A stretch of DNA of 59,059 nucleotides from DATCIH01 sp036507955 (lineage in GTDB: Bacteria > Bacillota > Clostridia > Clostridiales > Clostridiaceae): contig DATCIH010000055.1 of assembly GCA_036507955.1 (NCBI GenBank), positions 1 to 59,059 on the forward strand, read 5' to 3'. Below the pieces are notes generated by a model. It was not told where the DNA came from. It saw only the letters and a program-made list of their open reading frames with translations, and did no database searches. A program made the position numbers and the translations under genes. Positions within the stretch are counted from its first letter, which is position 1, and each line of letters begins with the position of its first letter. Below are positions 35,281 through 44,291 of the stretch, piece by piece.

Positions 35281-35973
35281 ATGGATAAAAAAGAGTTATG
35301 GAACTCTCAACAAAAGTTATTAAAAAGTATAATAACGAAATTAGATGAATTTGATGAAGCAATTAAATTATGTTTAGACCAACACTCTATGGTACATACA
35401 TCCGAAATGTCGCAAACAAATGTTGTAACATTTGAGGATGAATTATGGGATGGATTGGAGGAAGTAACATTTCGTACTATGCCAACTGAAAAGGATGAAG
35501 CAACTATAGCTTGGTGTTTATGGCATTCAACAAGAATAGAAGATATAACAATGAATATATTAGTTGCTGATGATACTCAAGTTTTAAATAACGATAATTG
35601 GCTTAAGAAAATGAATGTAAGGGTTTGTGACACAGGTAATGCCATGACTAATAAAGAAATTGTTGATTTTAGTTTAAGTATGGATATGCAGGAATTGAGA
35701 AATTATAGAAAAACTGTGGGCAGAAAGACTCGTGAAATTATTAAAAGATTTGAGCCATCAGATTTAAAAAGGAAAATAGAGGCAAATAGATTACAGCGTA
35801 TTTTAGATGAAGGCGGAGTGTTAAATGTTGAAGGTGCAAATTGGTTAATTGATTTTTGGGGTAGGAAGAATGTTGCAGGTATTTTATTAATGCCCATAAC
35901 TCGTCACCATATTGTACATATTAATGAATCAATTCGACTGAAGGAAAAGTGCAGAAAATTGGCTGAAAGATAA
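35281..35973 (+). CDS. DinB-superfamily protein
   Basis: A 230-aa four-helix DinB/YfiT-like protein. Metal-ligand histidines are plausible in CLWHSTRIEDI (about 80) and TRHHIVHINES (about 209-215). The family includes thiol transferases acting on bacillithiol or mycothiol and many with unknown roles. It starts behind AGGAGGAG. Its neighbours are other single-gene, resistance-like families. Confidence 0.8.
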   Translation: MDKKELWNSQQKLLKSIITKLDEFDEAIKLCLDQHSMVHTSEMSQTNVVTFEDELWDGLEEVTFRTMPTEKDEATIAWCLWHSTRIEDITMNILVADDTQVLNNDNWLKKMNVRVCDTGNAMTNKEIVDFSLSMDMQELRNYRKTVGRKTREIIKRFEPSDLKRKIEANRLQRILDEGGVLNVEGANWLIDFWGRKNVAGILLMPITRHHIVHINESIRLKEKCRKLAER

Positions 35974-36119
35974 TGTAAAGATCAAAGATAACATTGTTCA
36001 GAAAATTCTTATACCATACTAAATATTCTTATATTAAGGTTACACTATTCTTATCTTGTGAAGTAAAGGTAGTTTTATGCGTACTTTCAAATGTTTATAT
36101 AATAGGGAGATGTACAAAG

Positions 36120-36641
36120 ATGATTAAAGTTAGATTAGAAGGAGAACAAGACTACCGAATTGTTGAAGAAGTGACTAAAGATGCATTTTCTTATCCTGAA
36201 AGAATTAAACGTTCAAAAATAGGATGATGTCTGGAACACTATATGGTTCATTCGTTAAGAGAAAAGGATGGAATTAATGAACTCAGTTTTGTGGCTGAAA
36301 TTGATGGTAAAATAGTAGGACATATTATATATAGTAAAGCATATATACTCCAACCCACTGGTATGAAAGTAGAGGTTTTAAACTTTGGACCATTAAGTGT
36401 ACAATCAGATTATCAGAAGAGGGGTGTAGGAATTGCCTTAATGAAGCATTCAATAGAATGTGCAAAAGAATTTGAAGTTACCGATTGTGAAGGATGTAAT
36501 TATCCTGCTTTTATGGCAATGGAATTGAAGAAAGATTATTTGAAGGATGTAACAGGAAAATTTTACGAGGCACCAATTTATAATGATGATTTAAACAGAG
36601 AACAAGCAAAAGCTTTTGATGACCAGTTTTGTAGATTATGA
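36120..36641 (+). pseudogene. GNAT acetyltransferase split by an in-frame TGA
   Basis: From ATG 36120 (after AGGGAGA) the frame gives MIKVRLEGEQDYRIVEEVTK through RIKRSKIG, then TGA (36225-36227), and continues in the same frame with CLEHYMVHSLREKDGINE and a complete GNAT core: GPLSVQSDYQKRGVGIALMKH. Re-initiation at ATG 36243 would lose the first 41 residues and has no ribosome site. Apart from the single TGA the gene is about the normal length for a YhbS-type GNAT, so the loss looks recent. Confidence 0.75.
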
Positions 36642-36762
36642 GTATAATATTCAGTTGAGTTAATTCTGAATTTTCTTAAACTGCTTCGTTGCAGCATTAA
36701 AATGTTGACTTTATCAGTAGACGTTATTAATGGGGGATATTTTGTATATAGGAGGCATTATA

Positions 36763-37443
36763 TTGAAGTATTTACTATGGGATTTTGATAATACATTGGC
36801 TTATAGAGATGGGATGTGGGTAAGTACCATATATGAATTATTAAATGAATATGGATATAATCATATTAGTATGAAAGATATAAGGCCTTTTTTAATGAGT
36901 GGATTTCCTTGGCATTCTCCAGAAATAGCACATGAAGATTTTTTTAAAGACAAGCATTGGTGGGAGTATATGAATGAGTATTTTTCTAGTATACTTCAAA
37001 AATTAGGAATTGAAAAAACAATAGCAAATATAATATCGGAAAATATTAAATCCAAATATCTAGAATTAAATAAATGGTACCTTTATGATGATACTATTTA
37101 TTGCTTAAAACGAACGGTTGAAAAGGGTTATAAAAATATAATTCTTTCTAATCATGTACCTGAGCTTAAGGAGTTAGTAATGAATTTAGGAATAATAGAT
37201 TACTTTGTTAAAGTATATTCTTCTGCTGATTTAGGATATGAGAAGCCAAATATAAAAATATATGAGAAAATACTTAAAGATTTAAATGCTGTTGAGAGTA
37301 TAACTATGATTGGTGATAGTTATACTGCTGACATACAAGGGGCAAAATCAGCAGGTATTGATGCTATTTTAGTAAGAAAAAGTAATGATCATAATTATGA
37401 TAAATATTATGTTTCATTAAAAGAATTGGCAGATTGTATATAG
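36763..37443 (+). CDS. HAD-superfamily hydrolase
   Basis: A 226-aa phosphatase-type HAD protein; TTG 36763 is chosen because AGGAGG (36750-36755) precedes it and motif I follows at once (WDFDNTLAYRDG). Motif II is ILSNH, motif III lysine in YEKPNIKIYEKIL, motif IV IGDSYTADIQGA. The cap is of the C1 helical type. The substrate is unknown; the family is close to pyrimidine-nucleotidase/phosphoglycolate phosphatase-like proteins. Confidence 0.88.
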   Translation: MKYLLWDFDNTLAYRDGMWVSTIYELLNEYGYNHISMKDIRPFLMSGFPWHSPEIAHEDFFKDKHWWEYMNEYFSSILQKLGIEKTIANIISENIKSKYLELNKWYLYDDTIYCLKRTVEKGYKNIILSNHVPELKELVMNLGIIDYFVKVYSSADLGYEKPNIKIYEKILKDLNAVESITMIGDSYTADIQGAKSAGIDAILVRKSNDHNYDKYYVSLKELADCI

Positions 37444-37532
37444 TTTCATAAGACAAAATGGTGCCTAAACTGTGTTGTTGTGGTAGAAAATGGCGAAGTA
37501 AAGGTTATTAATATGATGGGAAGTGAATTAAT

Positions 37533-38147
37533 ATGATTAAAGCAATACTATTTGATTTCGATGGTGTACTAACGACTGATGCAACTGGTTCACAGTCGAT
37601 ATGTAATTACATTTGTAAGAAAACCGGCTTAGATGCAGAAGTATTTAAAAAAGAATATTACCAATATAACAATGACCTTTTGTACGGAAAAACTAATCAT
37701 GAAAACATTTGGGAGGCATTGTGCAAGGGGCTAAACACCAAAATTGGAATAAGTATATTGTATGAATCCTTTATAAATACACCTATAGATAATCAAATGA
37801 TAGCGATTGTAGATAGACTGAAAAAGCAAAATTATAAAATTGGCATGGTTACTGATAATAAGAAAGACCGTATAGATGACATTGTCAACTATTATGATTG
37901 GAATAAAATATTTGATGCAATCACTATTTCAGCAGATGTTGGTTCAGGAAAAGATTATAGTGAGATTTTTGTGAGAATTATAGAGTGCCTTAATTTAACT
38001 GCCAACGAGTGTGTATTTATTGATAATCAAGAAAAGAATCTTATTATTCCTAAAAGTATGGGAATGAATGTTATTTATTTTGACCACGAAAAAAGAAATT
38101 ACGAAAAACTTATTCAGGAATTTAGGAACTTAGCAATAATACTATAA
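37533..38147 (+). CDS. HAD-superfamily hydrolase
   Basis: A 204-aa protein with motif I FDFDGVLTTD, motif II MVTDNK, lysine in GSGKDYSEIF and motif IV FIDNQEKNL. The residue after the DxD, a glycine-valine-leucine, is typical of beta-phosphoglucomutase-like phosphatases. It is a second, unrelated HAD next to the one at 36763, separated by 90 bp and with its own start region. Confidence 0.88.
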   Translation: MIKAILFDFDGVLTTDATGSQSICNYICKKTGLDAEVFKKEYYQYNNDLLYGKTNHENIWEALCKGLNTKIGISILYESFINTPIDNQMIAIVDRLKKQNYKIGMVTDNKKDRIDDIVNYYDWNKIFDAITISADVGSGKDYSEIFVRIIECLNLTANECVFIDNQEKNLIIPKSMGMNVIYFDHEKRNYEKLIQEFRNLAIIL

Positions 38148-38299
38148 AACACAACTACTAATTGAAATGGGCATAATTCAAAGTAAAAGTTAATTCACAT
38201 TCTTCGTAAATTACTCACGAAAACAATTTACAGTAATGAGTAATTTTAGAATATGATGTACTTATATAATTGGCACAGAAATGCTTAGGAGGGGATTAA

Positions 38300-39295
38300 A
38301 TGGAGAAAGAAATAAAGGAATTAATGAATGATGGTATACTTGATACCGCAGCCAAAAGGTTTGGCTTGAAATTGACAGACTTATCTTATATTGGGGGATT
38401 TCAAAATTTTGTTTATGAATATTTAAAGGAGGATAGATGGTATATATTAAGAATAACCCACAGTTCTCATCGTAGCGAAAACAACCTATTAGGAGAACTA
38501 GATTTTATTAACTATATCCATAGTAACGGAGTATCCGTGTCTAGGCCGATTATTTCGGTTTTTGGTAAGCTTACCGAAATAATAGAAATTGCCGACTCGT
38601 ATTTTATTGTTACATCTTTTGAAAAGGCTGAGGGGAAAAAAATACATTATCCAGAGTGTATGAATAATGATTCACTATCTGAGATGTGTGGAGAAATAAC
38701 TGGTCAGATTCATGCCTTATCTCTTAATTATTTACCACAGAGCATAGAAAAGACTAGACATGACTGGACTGAAAATAACTATTTAAAGAATATAACAAGG
38801 TTTATTCCATCAACTCAGCATAAGATATTTGAGCAATATGAATTACTTCAAAATCAAATTAATGGGTTAAAAAAGGAACGAAATTATGGTATTATACATG
38901 GCGACATTAATGTTGGAAACTTTTTAATAAATGGTGAAAAGCTAACTTTGTTTGACTTTGATGAATGCCAATACAGTTGGTTTATTGAGGACATTGCCAT
39001 ACAATTATTTTACATGGTTTATGTTGTTTTAGATGATTCAATAGGGGAAAGAAATTTTCAAGCTCAACGATTTATACAATGTTTTCTTAAAGGCTACAAA
39101 CGTCATTTTTCTATAGACGAAGATTCACTTAAAAGCATTCCATTATTCTTAAAACTCAGAGAATTAATTGTGTACATTGGAATGTATCGTAGTTTTAATT
39201 TAGCAAATTTAGATGAATGGACTGCTATTTATATCAATGAAAGCAGGAGGAGAATAGAAACAGGATTACCGATAGTAGCAGAAATATTTGATTAA
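38300..39295 (+). CDS. APH-family phosphotransferase
   Basis: A 331-aa kinase with catalytic loop IIHGDINVGNFLING (HGDxxxGN, about residue 198) and metal motif LTLFDFDECQYSWFIEDIA. It resembles the clostridial phosphotransferase enzyme family, which includes homoserine kinase-like and drug kinases. It differs clearly from the APH at 16366. Start behind AGGAGGGG. Confidence 0.87.
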   Translation: MEKEIKELMNDGILDTAAKRFGLKLTDLSYIGGFQNFVYEYLKEDRWYILRITHSSHRSENNLLGELDFINYIHSNGVSVSRPIISVFGKLTEIIEIADSYFIVTSFEKAEGKKIHYPECMNNDSLSEMCGEITGQIHALSLNYLPQSIEKTRHDWTENNYLKNITRFIPSTQHKIFEQYELLQNQINGLKKERNYGIIHGDINVGNFLINGEKLTLFDFDECQYSWFIEDIAIQLFYMVYVVLDDSIGERNFQAQRFIQCFLKGYKRHFSIDEDSLKSIPLFLKLRELIVYIGMYRSFNLANLDEWTAIYINESRRRIETGLPIVAEIFD

Positions 39296-39484
39296 TTGTT
39301 TGAACGTCTTTATAACTATCTCTATAATGGGTGGTATGCCCCAACAATTATTTGCGTTCTTTTGCATGAGAAAAATTATAAGCTGAATAGTTCACACTAT
39401 TCTTAAATGATTCATCAATCCTATTTTTACGATTGATGAAAAATAGTATTCTATTGCGCTGCAAAAATAATTTATATTTTTTGA

Positions 39485-39513
39485 TTGTATTTATATTGAC
39501 TATTTGATATAAT
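39485..39513 (+). promoter_or_regulatory. Promoter of the Ile T-box leader
   Basis: TTGTAT (39485-39490), 17-nt spacer, TATAAT (39508-39513) with an extended TGA just before the -10. Confidence 0.6.
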
Positions 39514-39519
39514 AAATGG

Positions 39520-39758
39520 AAATATTAAACACTTCGATGGAGAAAGTAAGGATTTATCGAACGTTACAGAGAGTCGGGAATGGTGCGAACCGATACTATA
39601 AGAAAATCATTATAAATCACTCCTGAGTGCCAGATTGAAAGCATTATTGCAAGTAAATTCTGTCGGTTTTCTACCGTTAATAAGAACGCATATGATAGTA
39701 TGCCGTATTAGATGCTGAATTTATAAATCTTCGTCCTTTTACGGATGAAGATTTTTTT
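39520..39758 (+). promoter_or_regulatory. Isoleucine-type T-box leader with damaged T-box core
   Basis: Stem I is clear: AGAGAG (39568-39573) followed by GGGAATGGTG, and a specifier ATC at 39616-39618. The specifier was placed by aligning with the Tyr T-box here, since both have codon, one base, then YTCCTGAG or TCCCTGAG. The terminator AAATCTTCGTCC / GGATGAAGATTT / T-run (39725-39758) is intact. The expected AGGTGGTACCACG core is replaced by AGATGCTGAA (39709-39718), so the TGGN that pairs with the tRNA end is missing. It precedes a methyltransferase gene, not an isoleucine gene. The rest of 39296-39484 shows only an inverted repeat TTCATCAATC/GATTGATGAA. Confidence 0.75.
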
Positions 39759-39862
39759 ATGTTATATCTATAATATAAAGGCTGTGATTGGGCTATGCTT
39801 GTAGCCAGTATAATTTTATTCCACAGCAAATAGTACATTATATTTTATTGGGAGGAATAAAT

Positions 39863-40516
39863 ATGGATTTTGAAATTGATAATATGGATATTCATTTTAA
39901 TAAATGTGCTTCAGATTACGATAGACATTTTTATGAAGACTTAGGGATGTGCGAGTTCTATGATGAAATAGAAAAGCAGCTTAATACCTGTGGAAAACCC
40001 AAAAATATTCTGGTTCTTGGGTGTGGAACGGGACTTGAAATAGAAAGAATTAAGTACTCTGCTATAGTTACAGCAGTTGATATTTCATCTGGGATGCTGA
40101 CCCAGTTAAAGAAAAAGAAATTGTATCCGCAAGTCACATTAAATACTGTTTGTAGTTCGTATTTTGATATGACCTTTGCAGAAAAGGATTTTGACCTGGT
40201 GCTTTCTACATATTCCTTTCATCATTTTACGGTTCAACAAAAGGTTCAACTTTATAGTAAAATATACAATTGTTTAAAAATAAATGGTTATTTTATAAAT
40301 GGAGATACTGTTTGTAGAGATAAAGACACTGAAACTAAGTTAAGAAATGAAACAGAAGAATTCTATCAAAGGCAAAAACTTACTTTTGGAAGTATGCATA
40401 TTGATATCCCATTGGCTTTAGGCACTGAACTTGCCCTGCTTTCTGATGCTGGGTTTAATAGTTTATCAGTTGAAAAAAGATGGAATAAAACTGCATTGAT
40501 AAAAGCAATAAAGTAA
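39863..40516 (+). CDS. Class I SAM-dependent methyltransferase
   Basis: A 217-aa methyltransferase; ATG 39863 is chosen because GGAGG (39851-39855) precedes it. Motif I is ILVLGCGTGLEIE, motif II VDISSGML, motif IV DLVLSTYSFHHF. The overall form (MDFEIDNMDIHFN...FDKCASDYD type N-terminus) is common in Clostridia and of unknown substrate. It lies downstream of the Ile T-box remnant; a TATAAT at 39769-39774 could give it an independent promoter. Confidence 0.87.
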   Translation: MDFEIDNMDIHFNKCASDYDRHFYEDLGMCEFYDEIEKQLNTCGKPKNILVLGCGTGLEIERIKYSAIVTAVDISSGMLTQLKKKKLYPQVTLNTVCSSYFDMTFAEKDFDLVLSTYSFHHFTVQQKVQLYSKIYNCLKINGYFINGDTVCRDKDTETKLRNETEEFYQRQKLTFGSMHIDIPLALGTELALLSDAGFNSLSVEKRWNKTALIKAIK

Positions 40517-40634
40517 CTAAAATTAATTGTGGAGTATGAACGTAATTTGTGGTTGTGTTAAGCCACAATATTTCTACCAGTGCGATCGTTGGATAATACC
40601 AAAGCAGTATTTTCAAAGGGAGGGTGTTTTCTTA

Positions 40635-41687
40635 ATGTCTGCAATAAATCAAGAATTGATAAATAGCACCTTAAAAGCATGGAACTTTAATGGTGCTGTC
40701 AGTGTAATAATAAATGGGAAAAATGTATATATAACTACTGATGGCATGGCTGATTTTGAAACAGGATGTCCATTTTCAACACATACAACGATGGAGTTGG
40801 CATCTCTATCAAAACAGTTTACGGCTGTGGCTATCATGAAAATGTTTGAAAACGGATTAGTAGATTTGGAATCCAAAATAAGCAAATACATACCGAAATA
40901 TTCACATGCAAACGAAATCACTATCCGTCATCTCTTGAATCATTCATCTGGGATTCCTGATTATACTGGAGAAATAATAGTACCAAGTGCACTAAAGCTA
41001 CTAGAGACCCAATGCACATCAGCAAACAATATAACTACTAAGATGAAAATGGAATGTATGAATAACTTATGCAGGGCATACAGTATTGAAGAGTGCTTGG
41101 ATTCGGTGAATACTCTACCGTTGCATTTCGTACCAGGAGAAGGAACAGCTTACTCTAATACAAATTATTATTTCCTGTCACATATTATTGGAAAGGTGAC
41201 AGGAAAATCATATGAGCAATACCTAAAAGAAGCTATTTTTGAACCACTTGAGATGTTTGAATCACATGCAAGTGGACTTCTGGCAAAGGCTGTAGGGTAC
41301 ATGATGGATGAGGAAAATAACAGAATTGTATGTGGAAGACATGGGATGGACAGTGGGGATAGTGGTGTTGTCTCCACAATTGAAGATATGACTAAGTGGT
41401 GTGAAGCTATATTAAATGGTAAACTTCTAAGTAAAAAAAGCTGGTCAGAATGTTTTAAACTGTATAAGGAGAGATTTGGCTTTGGGTTTCGAAGTTATGG
41501 TAAATGGCTTGGACACAATGGAGGAATGCCAGGAATTGCTACCCATGAAAGGATTCACTTGGATAGTAAAACCGCTTTAATATTAATGTGTAATTTAACT
41601 GGTTGTAGTCGAATTCAACATGGTGGAAATTGGAATGATTTCGTTGAAGAATTGATGGGGAATTTAAATTTTAGTGAAAGTAACTAA
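40635..41687 (+). CDS. Serine hydrolase of the beta-lactamase/PBP-like family
   Basis: A 350-aa protein; ATG 40635 follows GGGAGGG and removes a poorly supported N-terminal extension. Class C motifs are present: SxxK as SLSKQFTA (near residue 58), YxN as YSNTNYYF (about 177) and the HxG-like GHNGGMPG (about 302). Members are esterases, D-aminopeptidases or beta-lactamase relatives. No signal peptide is seen, so a cytoplasmic esterase is more likely than a secreted lactamase. Confidence 0.85.
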   Translation: MSAINQELINSTLKAWNFNGAVSVIINGKNVYITTDGMADFETGCPFSTHTTMELASLSKQFTAVAIMKMFENGLVDLESKISKYIPKYSHANEITIRHLLNHSSGIPDYTGEIIVPSALKLLETQCTSANNITTKMKMECMNNLCRAYSIEECLDSVNTLPLHFVPGEGTAYSNTNYYFLSHIIGKVTGKSYEQYLKEAIFEPLEMFESHASGLLAKAVGYMMDEENNRIVCGRHGMDSGDSGVVSTIEDMTKWCEAILNGKLLSKKSWSECFKLYKERFGFGFRSYGKWLGHNGGMPGIATHERIHLDSKTALILMCNLTGCSRIQHGGNWNDFVEELMGNLNFSESN

Positions 41688-41850
41688 TCATGATGAGCAT
41701 AAGATATATGGTAAATTGAGAAATTCCTTCAACATCATCAGAATTAATTACAAATTTAATTGAACCTAAAATAAATTTGCTGAACATTTTTGTATGAACG
41801 ATTGCAACTATGGATTGCGTTCTGATGCAATTAACTTAGTATGAAAGAGT

Positions 41851-41958
41851 GATAAGGAGTTATCTGAAGAATTTATGAAACAAGTAATAAACCAGATACA
41901 AATAGTTCACAATCTTCATAAAAAGCGAATTAAATCAAGTCAAAAAGTTCAAGTTTGA
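41851..41958 (+). pseudogene. Unidentified coding remnant
   Basis: An open stretch reads DKELSEEFMKQVINQIQIVHNLHKKR and on to SSQKVQV before a stop. It is amphipathic and protein-like, but has a stop just before it and no start. It is the only coding-like signal in the gene-free stretch 41688-42035. Source gene not recognised. Confidence 0.3.
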
Positions 41959-41975
41959 CTTGATGTTGCAAAATA

Positions 41976-42016
41976 AGAATAGGCAAAAGGTTACGTTAAA
42001 CCTTCTGCCTATTCTA
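41976..42016. terminator. Bidirectional intrinsic terminator
   Basis: AATAGGCA plus AAGGTT (41978-41992) pair with AACCTT plus TGCCTATT (41999-42013), with one bulge. It lies 20 bp after the stop of the bactofilin gene on the minus strand. Confidence 0.75.
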
Positions 42017-42035
42017 TTACTAAAATACATACTAT

Positions 42036-42440
42036 TTAATCTGTTTCTTCAGAAGCAGCTACTTGAGAATTATCACCAGACAAAATATTGCAGTTACCAT
42101 TAAACATTGCTCCATTCTCAACGGAAAAGTGCATTACTTCTATATCCCCTATAAGATGGCCAGTAGACATTATTTCCAGTACATCTTTACATTTTATATT
42201 TCCTCGTACATTACCACCAATACTGACCTTAAAGGCAGTTATATCACCTGTTACTTTCCCACCATCACCTATTATTACCTCAGCGTCAGATGCCAAATCT
42301 CCATCTAGTACCCCATCTATTCTTATCATGCCACTAGATGTAATATTACCAGTTATGATTGCAGAGGAACCAATTAAGGTTTCGATGGACCCTCTTTGTG
42401 ATGGTTGTTGAGAAGTCGTATTTTTTTGTTTTGTTAGCAT
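42036..42440 (-). CDS. Bactofilin
   Basis: A 134-aa polymer-forming cytoskeletal protein. The central beta-helix has repeating G-x-I/V units (IGSSAIITGNITSSGMIRIDGVLDG; VIIGDGGKVTGDI; VSIGGNVRGNIKC). Short disordered N- and C-terminal tails flank it. Bactofilins polymerise without nucleotides and localise cell-wall enzymes. The gene directly upstream (63 bp) encodes an M23 endopeptidase, the recurrent partner of bactofilins. Confidence 0.93.
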   Translation of the reverse strand: MLTKQKNTTSQQPSQRGSIETLIGSSAIITGNITSSGMIRIDGVLDGDLASDAEVIIGDGGKVTGDITAFKVSIGGNVRGNIKCKDVLEIMSTGHLIGDIEVMHFSVENGAMFNGNCNILSGDNSQVAASEETD

Positions 42441-42503
42441 TTTAATTAACCCCCTTTACTAAATTATATGGATAAATAGCACACCATTATGATTCTTTTT
42501 ATT

Positions 42504-43400
42504 CTACTTAACTGTTGGGATACTTCTATTTACAACGCTATTAGGATCAATGGCCACGCCGCTAAGTCTTATCTCGAAATGACAATGGTTTCCTGTTGAT
42601 GCTCCTGTGCTGCCCATAAGGGAAATTATGTCTCCAATCTTCACGGTAGCTCCTACTTTAGCTAGTAACTTAGAATTGTGACCATATACTGTTTCATAAC
42701 CATTTCCATGATTTATTATTATAGCATTACCATAGCCACCATACCAATCTGCTCTAGTTACAACTCCATCTGCAGTAGCCTTTATTGGAGTTCCATAGCT
42801 TCCAGCGAAATCTATACCAGGGTGATATTCATAGGAATTACTAATTGGATTTATTCTGCTACCGAAGGTGCTGGTGATGATTCCTTCAACAGGAAACACA
42901 GAAGGTATTCGTCTTTGGGCTGCAACATAAGTATCCATGTCCCCTAGTAGAGTAGTTAACTTTCCTATGCTATCATCAAAATTAGCTTGTCCACTAATTA
43001 CAGTAGATCCACCTCTAGATAAATCTAGATTTGAACTCTTATTATTGATAATACTATTAATTTTGTCTTCTAGCGTCAATAGCTCACTAAGTTTTGAAGT
43101 AACAGCTGCTGAATCTGACTTATATTTAGTAATTTGTTTTTTATTAGAGTCTAAATTCTTTTGCATAGCTTGGGTATTTTCGGTACTATGAAGAAGAAGC
43201 TTTTCTGTATTAAACCCCTTGAACAGGAAAAAACATAAGGTAGAGAGGGTTATTATCATAGTAACAGAAATAATTGTGAAAACTGGAAAAAAGATACCGC
43301 TGAAGACTAACCTTCTGGTGATACCTTTTTTATTTGGAATAATCATAAGAGTATATTTTTTTTCCCGTAAATGTTTAATTTTCTTATTAATTAACCCCAT
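42504..43400 (-). CDS. Membrane-anchored M23 (LytM-like) murein endopeptidase
   Basis: A 298-aa protein; start 43400 (MGLINKKIKHLREKKY) follows AAAGGTG. A basic N-terminal tail precedes a membrane helix (about 33-60), then a coiled coil (65-110), a linker, and a LytM domain (170-290) with zinc/catalytic residues in YHPGIDFAG, HNSKL and GNHCHFEIRL (HxxxD and HxH). Intact ligands suggest an active peptidase facing the wall. Operon with bactofilin fits a shape or sporulation role. Confidence 0.92.
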   Translation of the reverse strand: MGLINKKIKHLREKKYTLMIIPNKKGITRRLVFSGIFFPVFTIISVTMIITLSTLCFFLFKGFNTEKLLLHSTENTQAMQKNLDSNKKQITKYKSDSAAVTSKLSELLTLEDKINSIINNKSSNLDLSRGGSTVISGQANFDDSIGKLTTLLGDMDTYVAAQRRIPSVFPVEGIITSTFGSRINPISNSYEYHPGIDFAGSYGTPIKATADGVVTRADWYGGYGNAIIINHGNGYETVYGHNSKLLAKVGATVKIGDIISLMGSTGASTGNHCHFEIRLSGVAIDPNSVVNRSIPTVK

Positions 43401-43525
43401 ACTAGCACCTTTATGTATAAACAAATTTTCATATAATCAATAAAAGCTTAGTCAATTCTTTAATTATAATATGTAACAAAGCTTTATACAACAGGAATAT
43501 TAAACATTATTACAGAAAAAGTCAA

Positions 43526-43559
43526 CTAAATGGTTAACCTTTAGTATATCTGGTATAAT
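43526..43559 (+). promoter_or_regulatory. Promoter and candidate operator of the KDG genes
   Basis: An extended -10 TGGTATAAT (43551-43559) lies 61 bp before the KDPG aldolase start. A near-perfect palindrome CTAAATGGTTAACCTTTAG (43526-43544), centred on GGTTAACC, covers the -35 region, the position expected for a repressor such as a KdgR-type regulator. The regulator itself is not in the window. Confidence 0.5.
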
Positions 43560-43619
43560 AATCATTAGTAAAAGGGATAAGAACAATGCTAAAAGTTAAA
43601 TTATGGAGGAGACAAAATC

Positions 43620-44267
43620 ATGAAAAGAATTGAAACAATAACAAAAATGATTGAAGGCGGCGTAGTTGCGGTAATAAGAGCAGAATCAAAGGATAAGGGC
43701 TTTAAGATAATTGAAGCTATAAAAAAAGGTGGCATAAAGGCCTTAGAGATAACCATGACAGTACCAGGTGCTGTGGATATAATAAAGGAACTAAATGAGG
43801 CTTATAAGGATGAGGATGTAATAATAGGAGCAGGTACAGTGCTTGATCCTGAAACTGCAAGGTTATGTATACTTGCAGGCGCAAAATATATAGTGAGCCC
43901 AAGTTTAAATGTTGAAACTATTAAGCTTTGTAATAGGTATAGAATTCCTGTTATGCCTGGAATAATGACAGTTAAGGAAGCCATAGAAGCCTTAGAGTAT
44001 GGGATTGAAATAATTAAGGTTTTTCCAGGAAATGCTTTTGGTTCTTCTATAATAAGCTCCTTTAAGGGACCTTTGCCTCAAGCAAACTTTATGCCAACAG
44101 GCGGAGTTAGCATAGATAATGTAAAGGATTGGATTAAAGCAGGGGCTGTGGCAGTGGGTACTGGAAGTGAGCTAACCAATGGCGCTAAAACTGGCGACTA
44201 TGAAGCAATAACCCACGCTGCAGAAAGATTTATTGAAGAAGTGAAAAAAGCAAGAGGACAGATATAG
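43620..44267 (+). CDS. eda: KDPG (2-keto-3-deoxy-6-phosphogluconate) aldolase
   Basis: A 215-aa class I aldolase that splits KDPG into pyruvate and glyceraldehyde-3-phosphate. The Schiff-base lysine is K133 in IEIIKVFPGN and the catalytic glutamate E43 in ALEITMT. R20 of AVIR binds phosphate. The next gene, 24 bp downstream, is KDG kinase, so both steps of KDG catabolism are in one operon. Start behind GGAGGAG. Confidence 0.95.
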   Translation: MKRIETITKMIEGGVVAVIRAESKDKGFKIIEAIKKGGIKALEITMTVPGAVDIIKELNEAYKDEDVIIGAGTVLDPETARLCILAGAKYIVSPSLNVETIKLCNRYRIPVMPGIMTVKEAIEALEYGIEIIKVFPGNAFGSSIISSFKGPLPQANFMPTGGVSIDNVKDWIKAGAVAVGTGSELTNGAKTGDYEAITHAAERFIEEVKKARGQI

Positions 44268-44291
44268 TATAAGGTTAAGGAGGAAATGACA

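Noticed and set aside
36225..36227. TGA as a selenocysteine codon
   Set aside because: The position is not a catalytic cysteine in GNAT enzymes, and I see no convincing hairpin right after the codon. A nonsense mutation is simpler.
13112..41687. A single resistance island or biosynthetic cluster
   Set aside because: The resistance-like genes are mixed with housekeeping genes, point in both directions, have separate promoters, and no integrase, attachment sites or biosynthetic core enzymes are seen.
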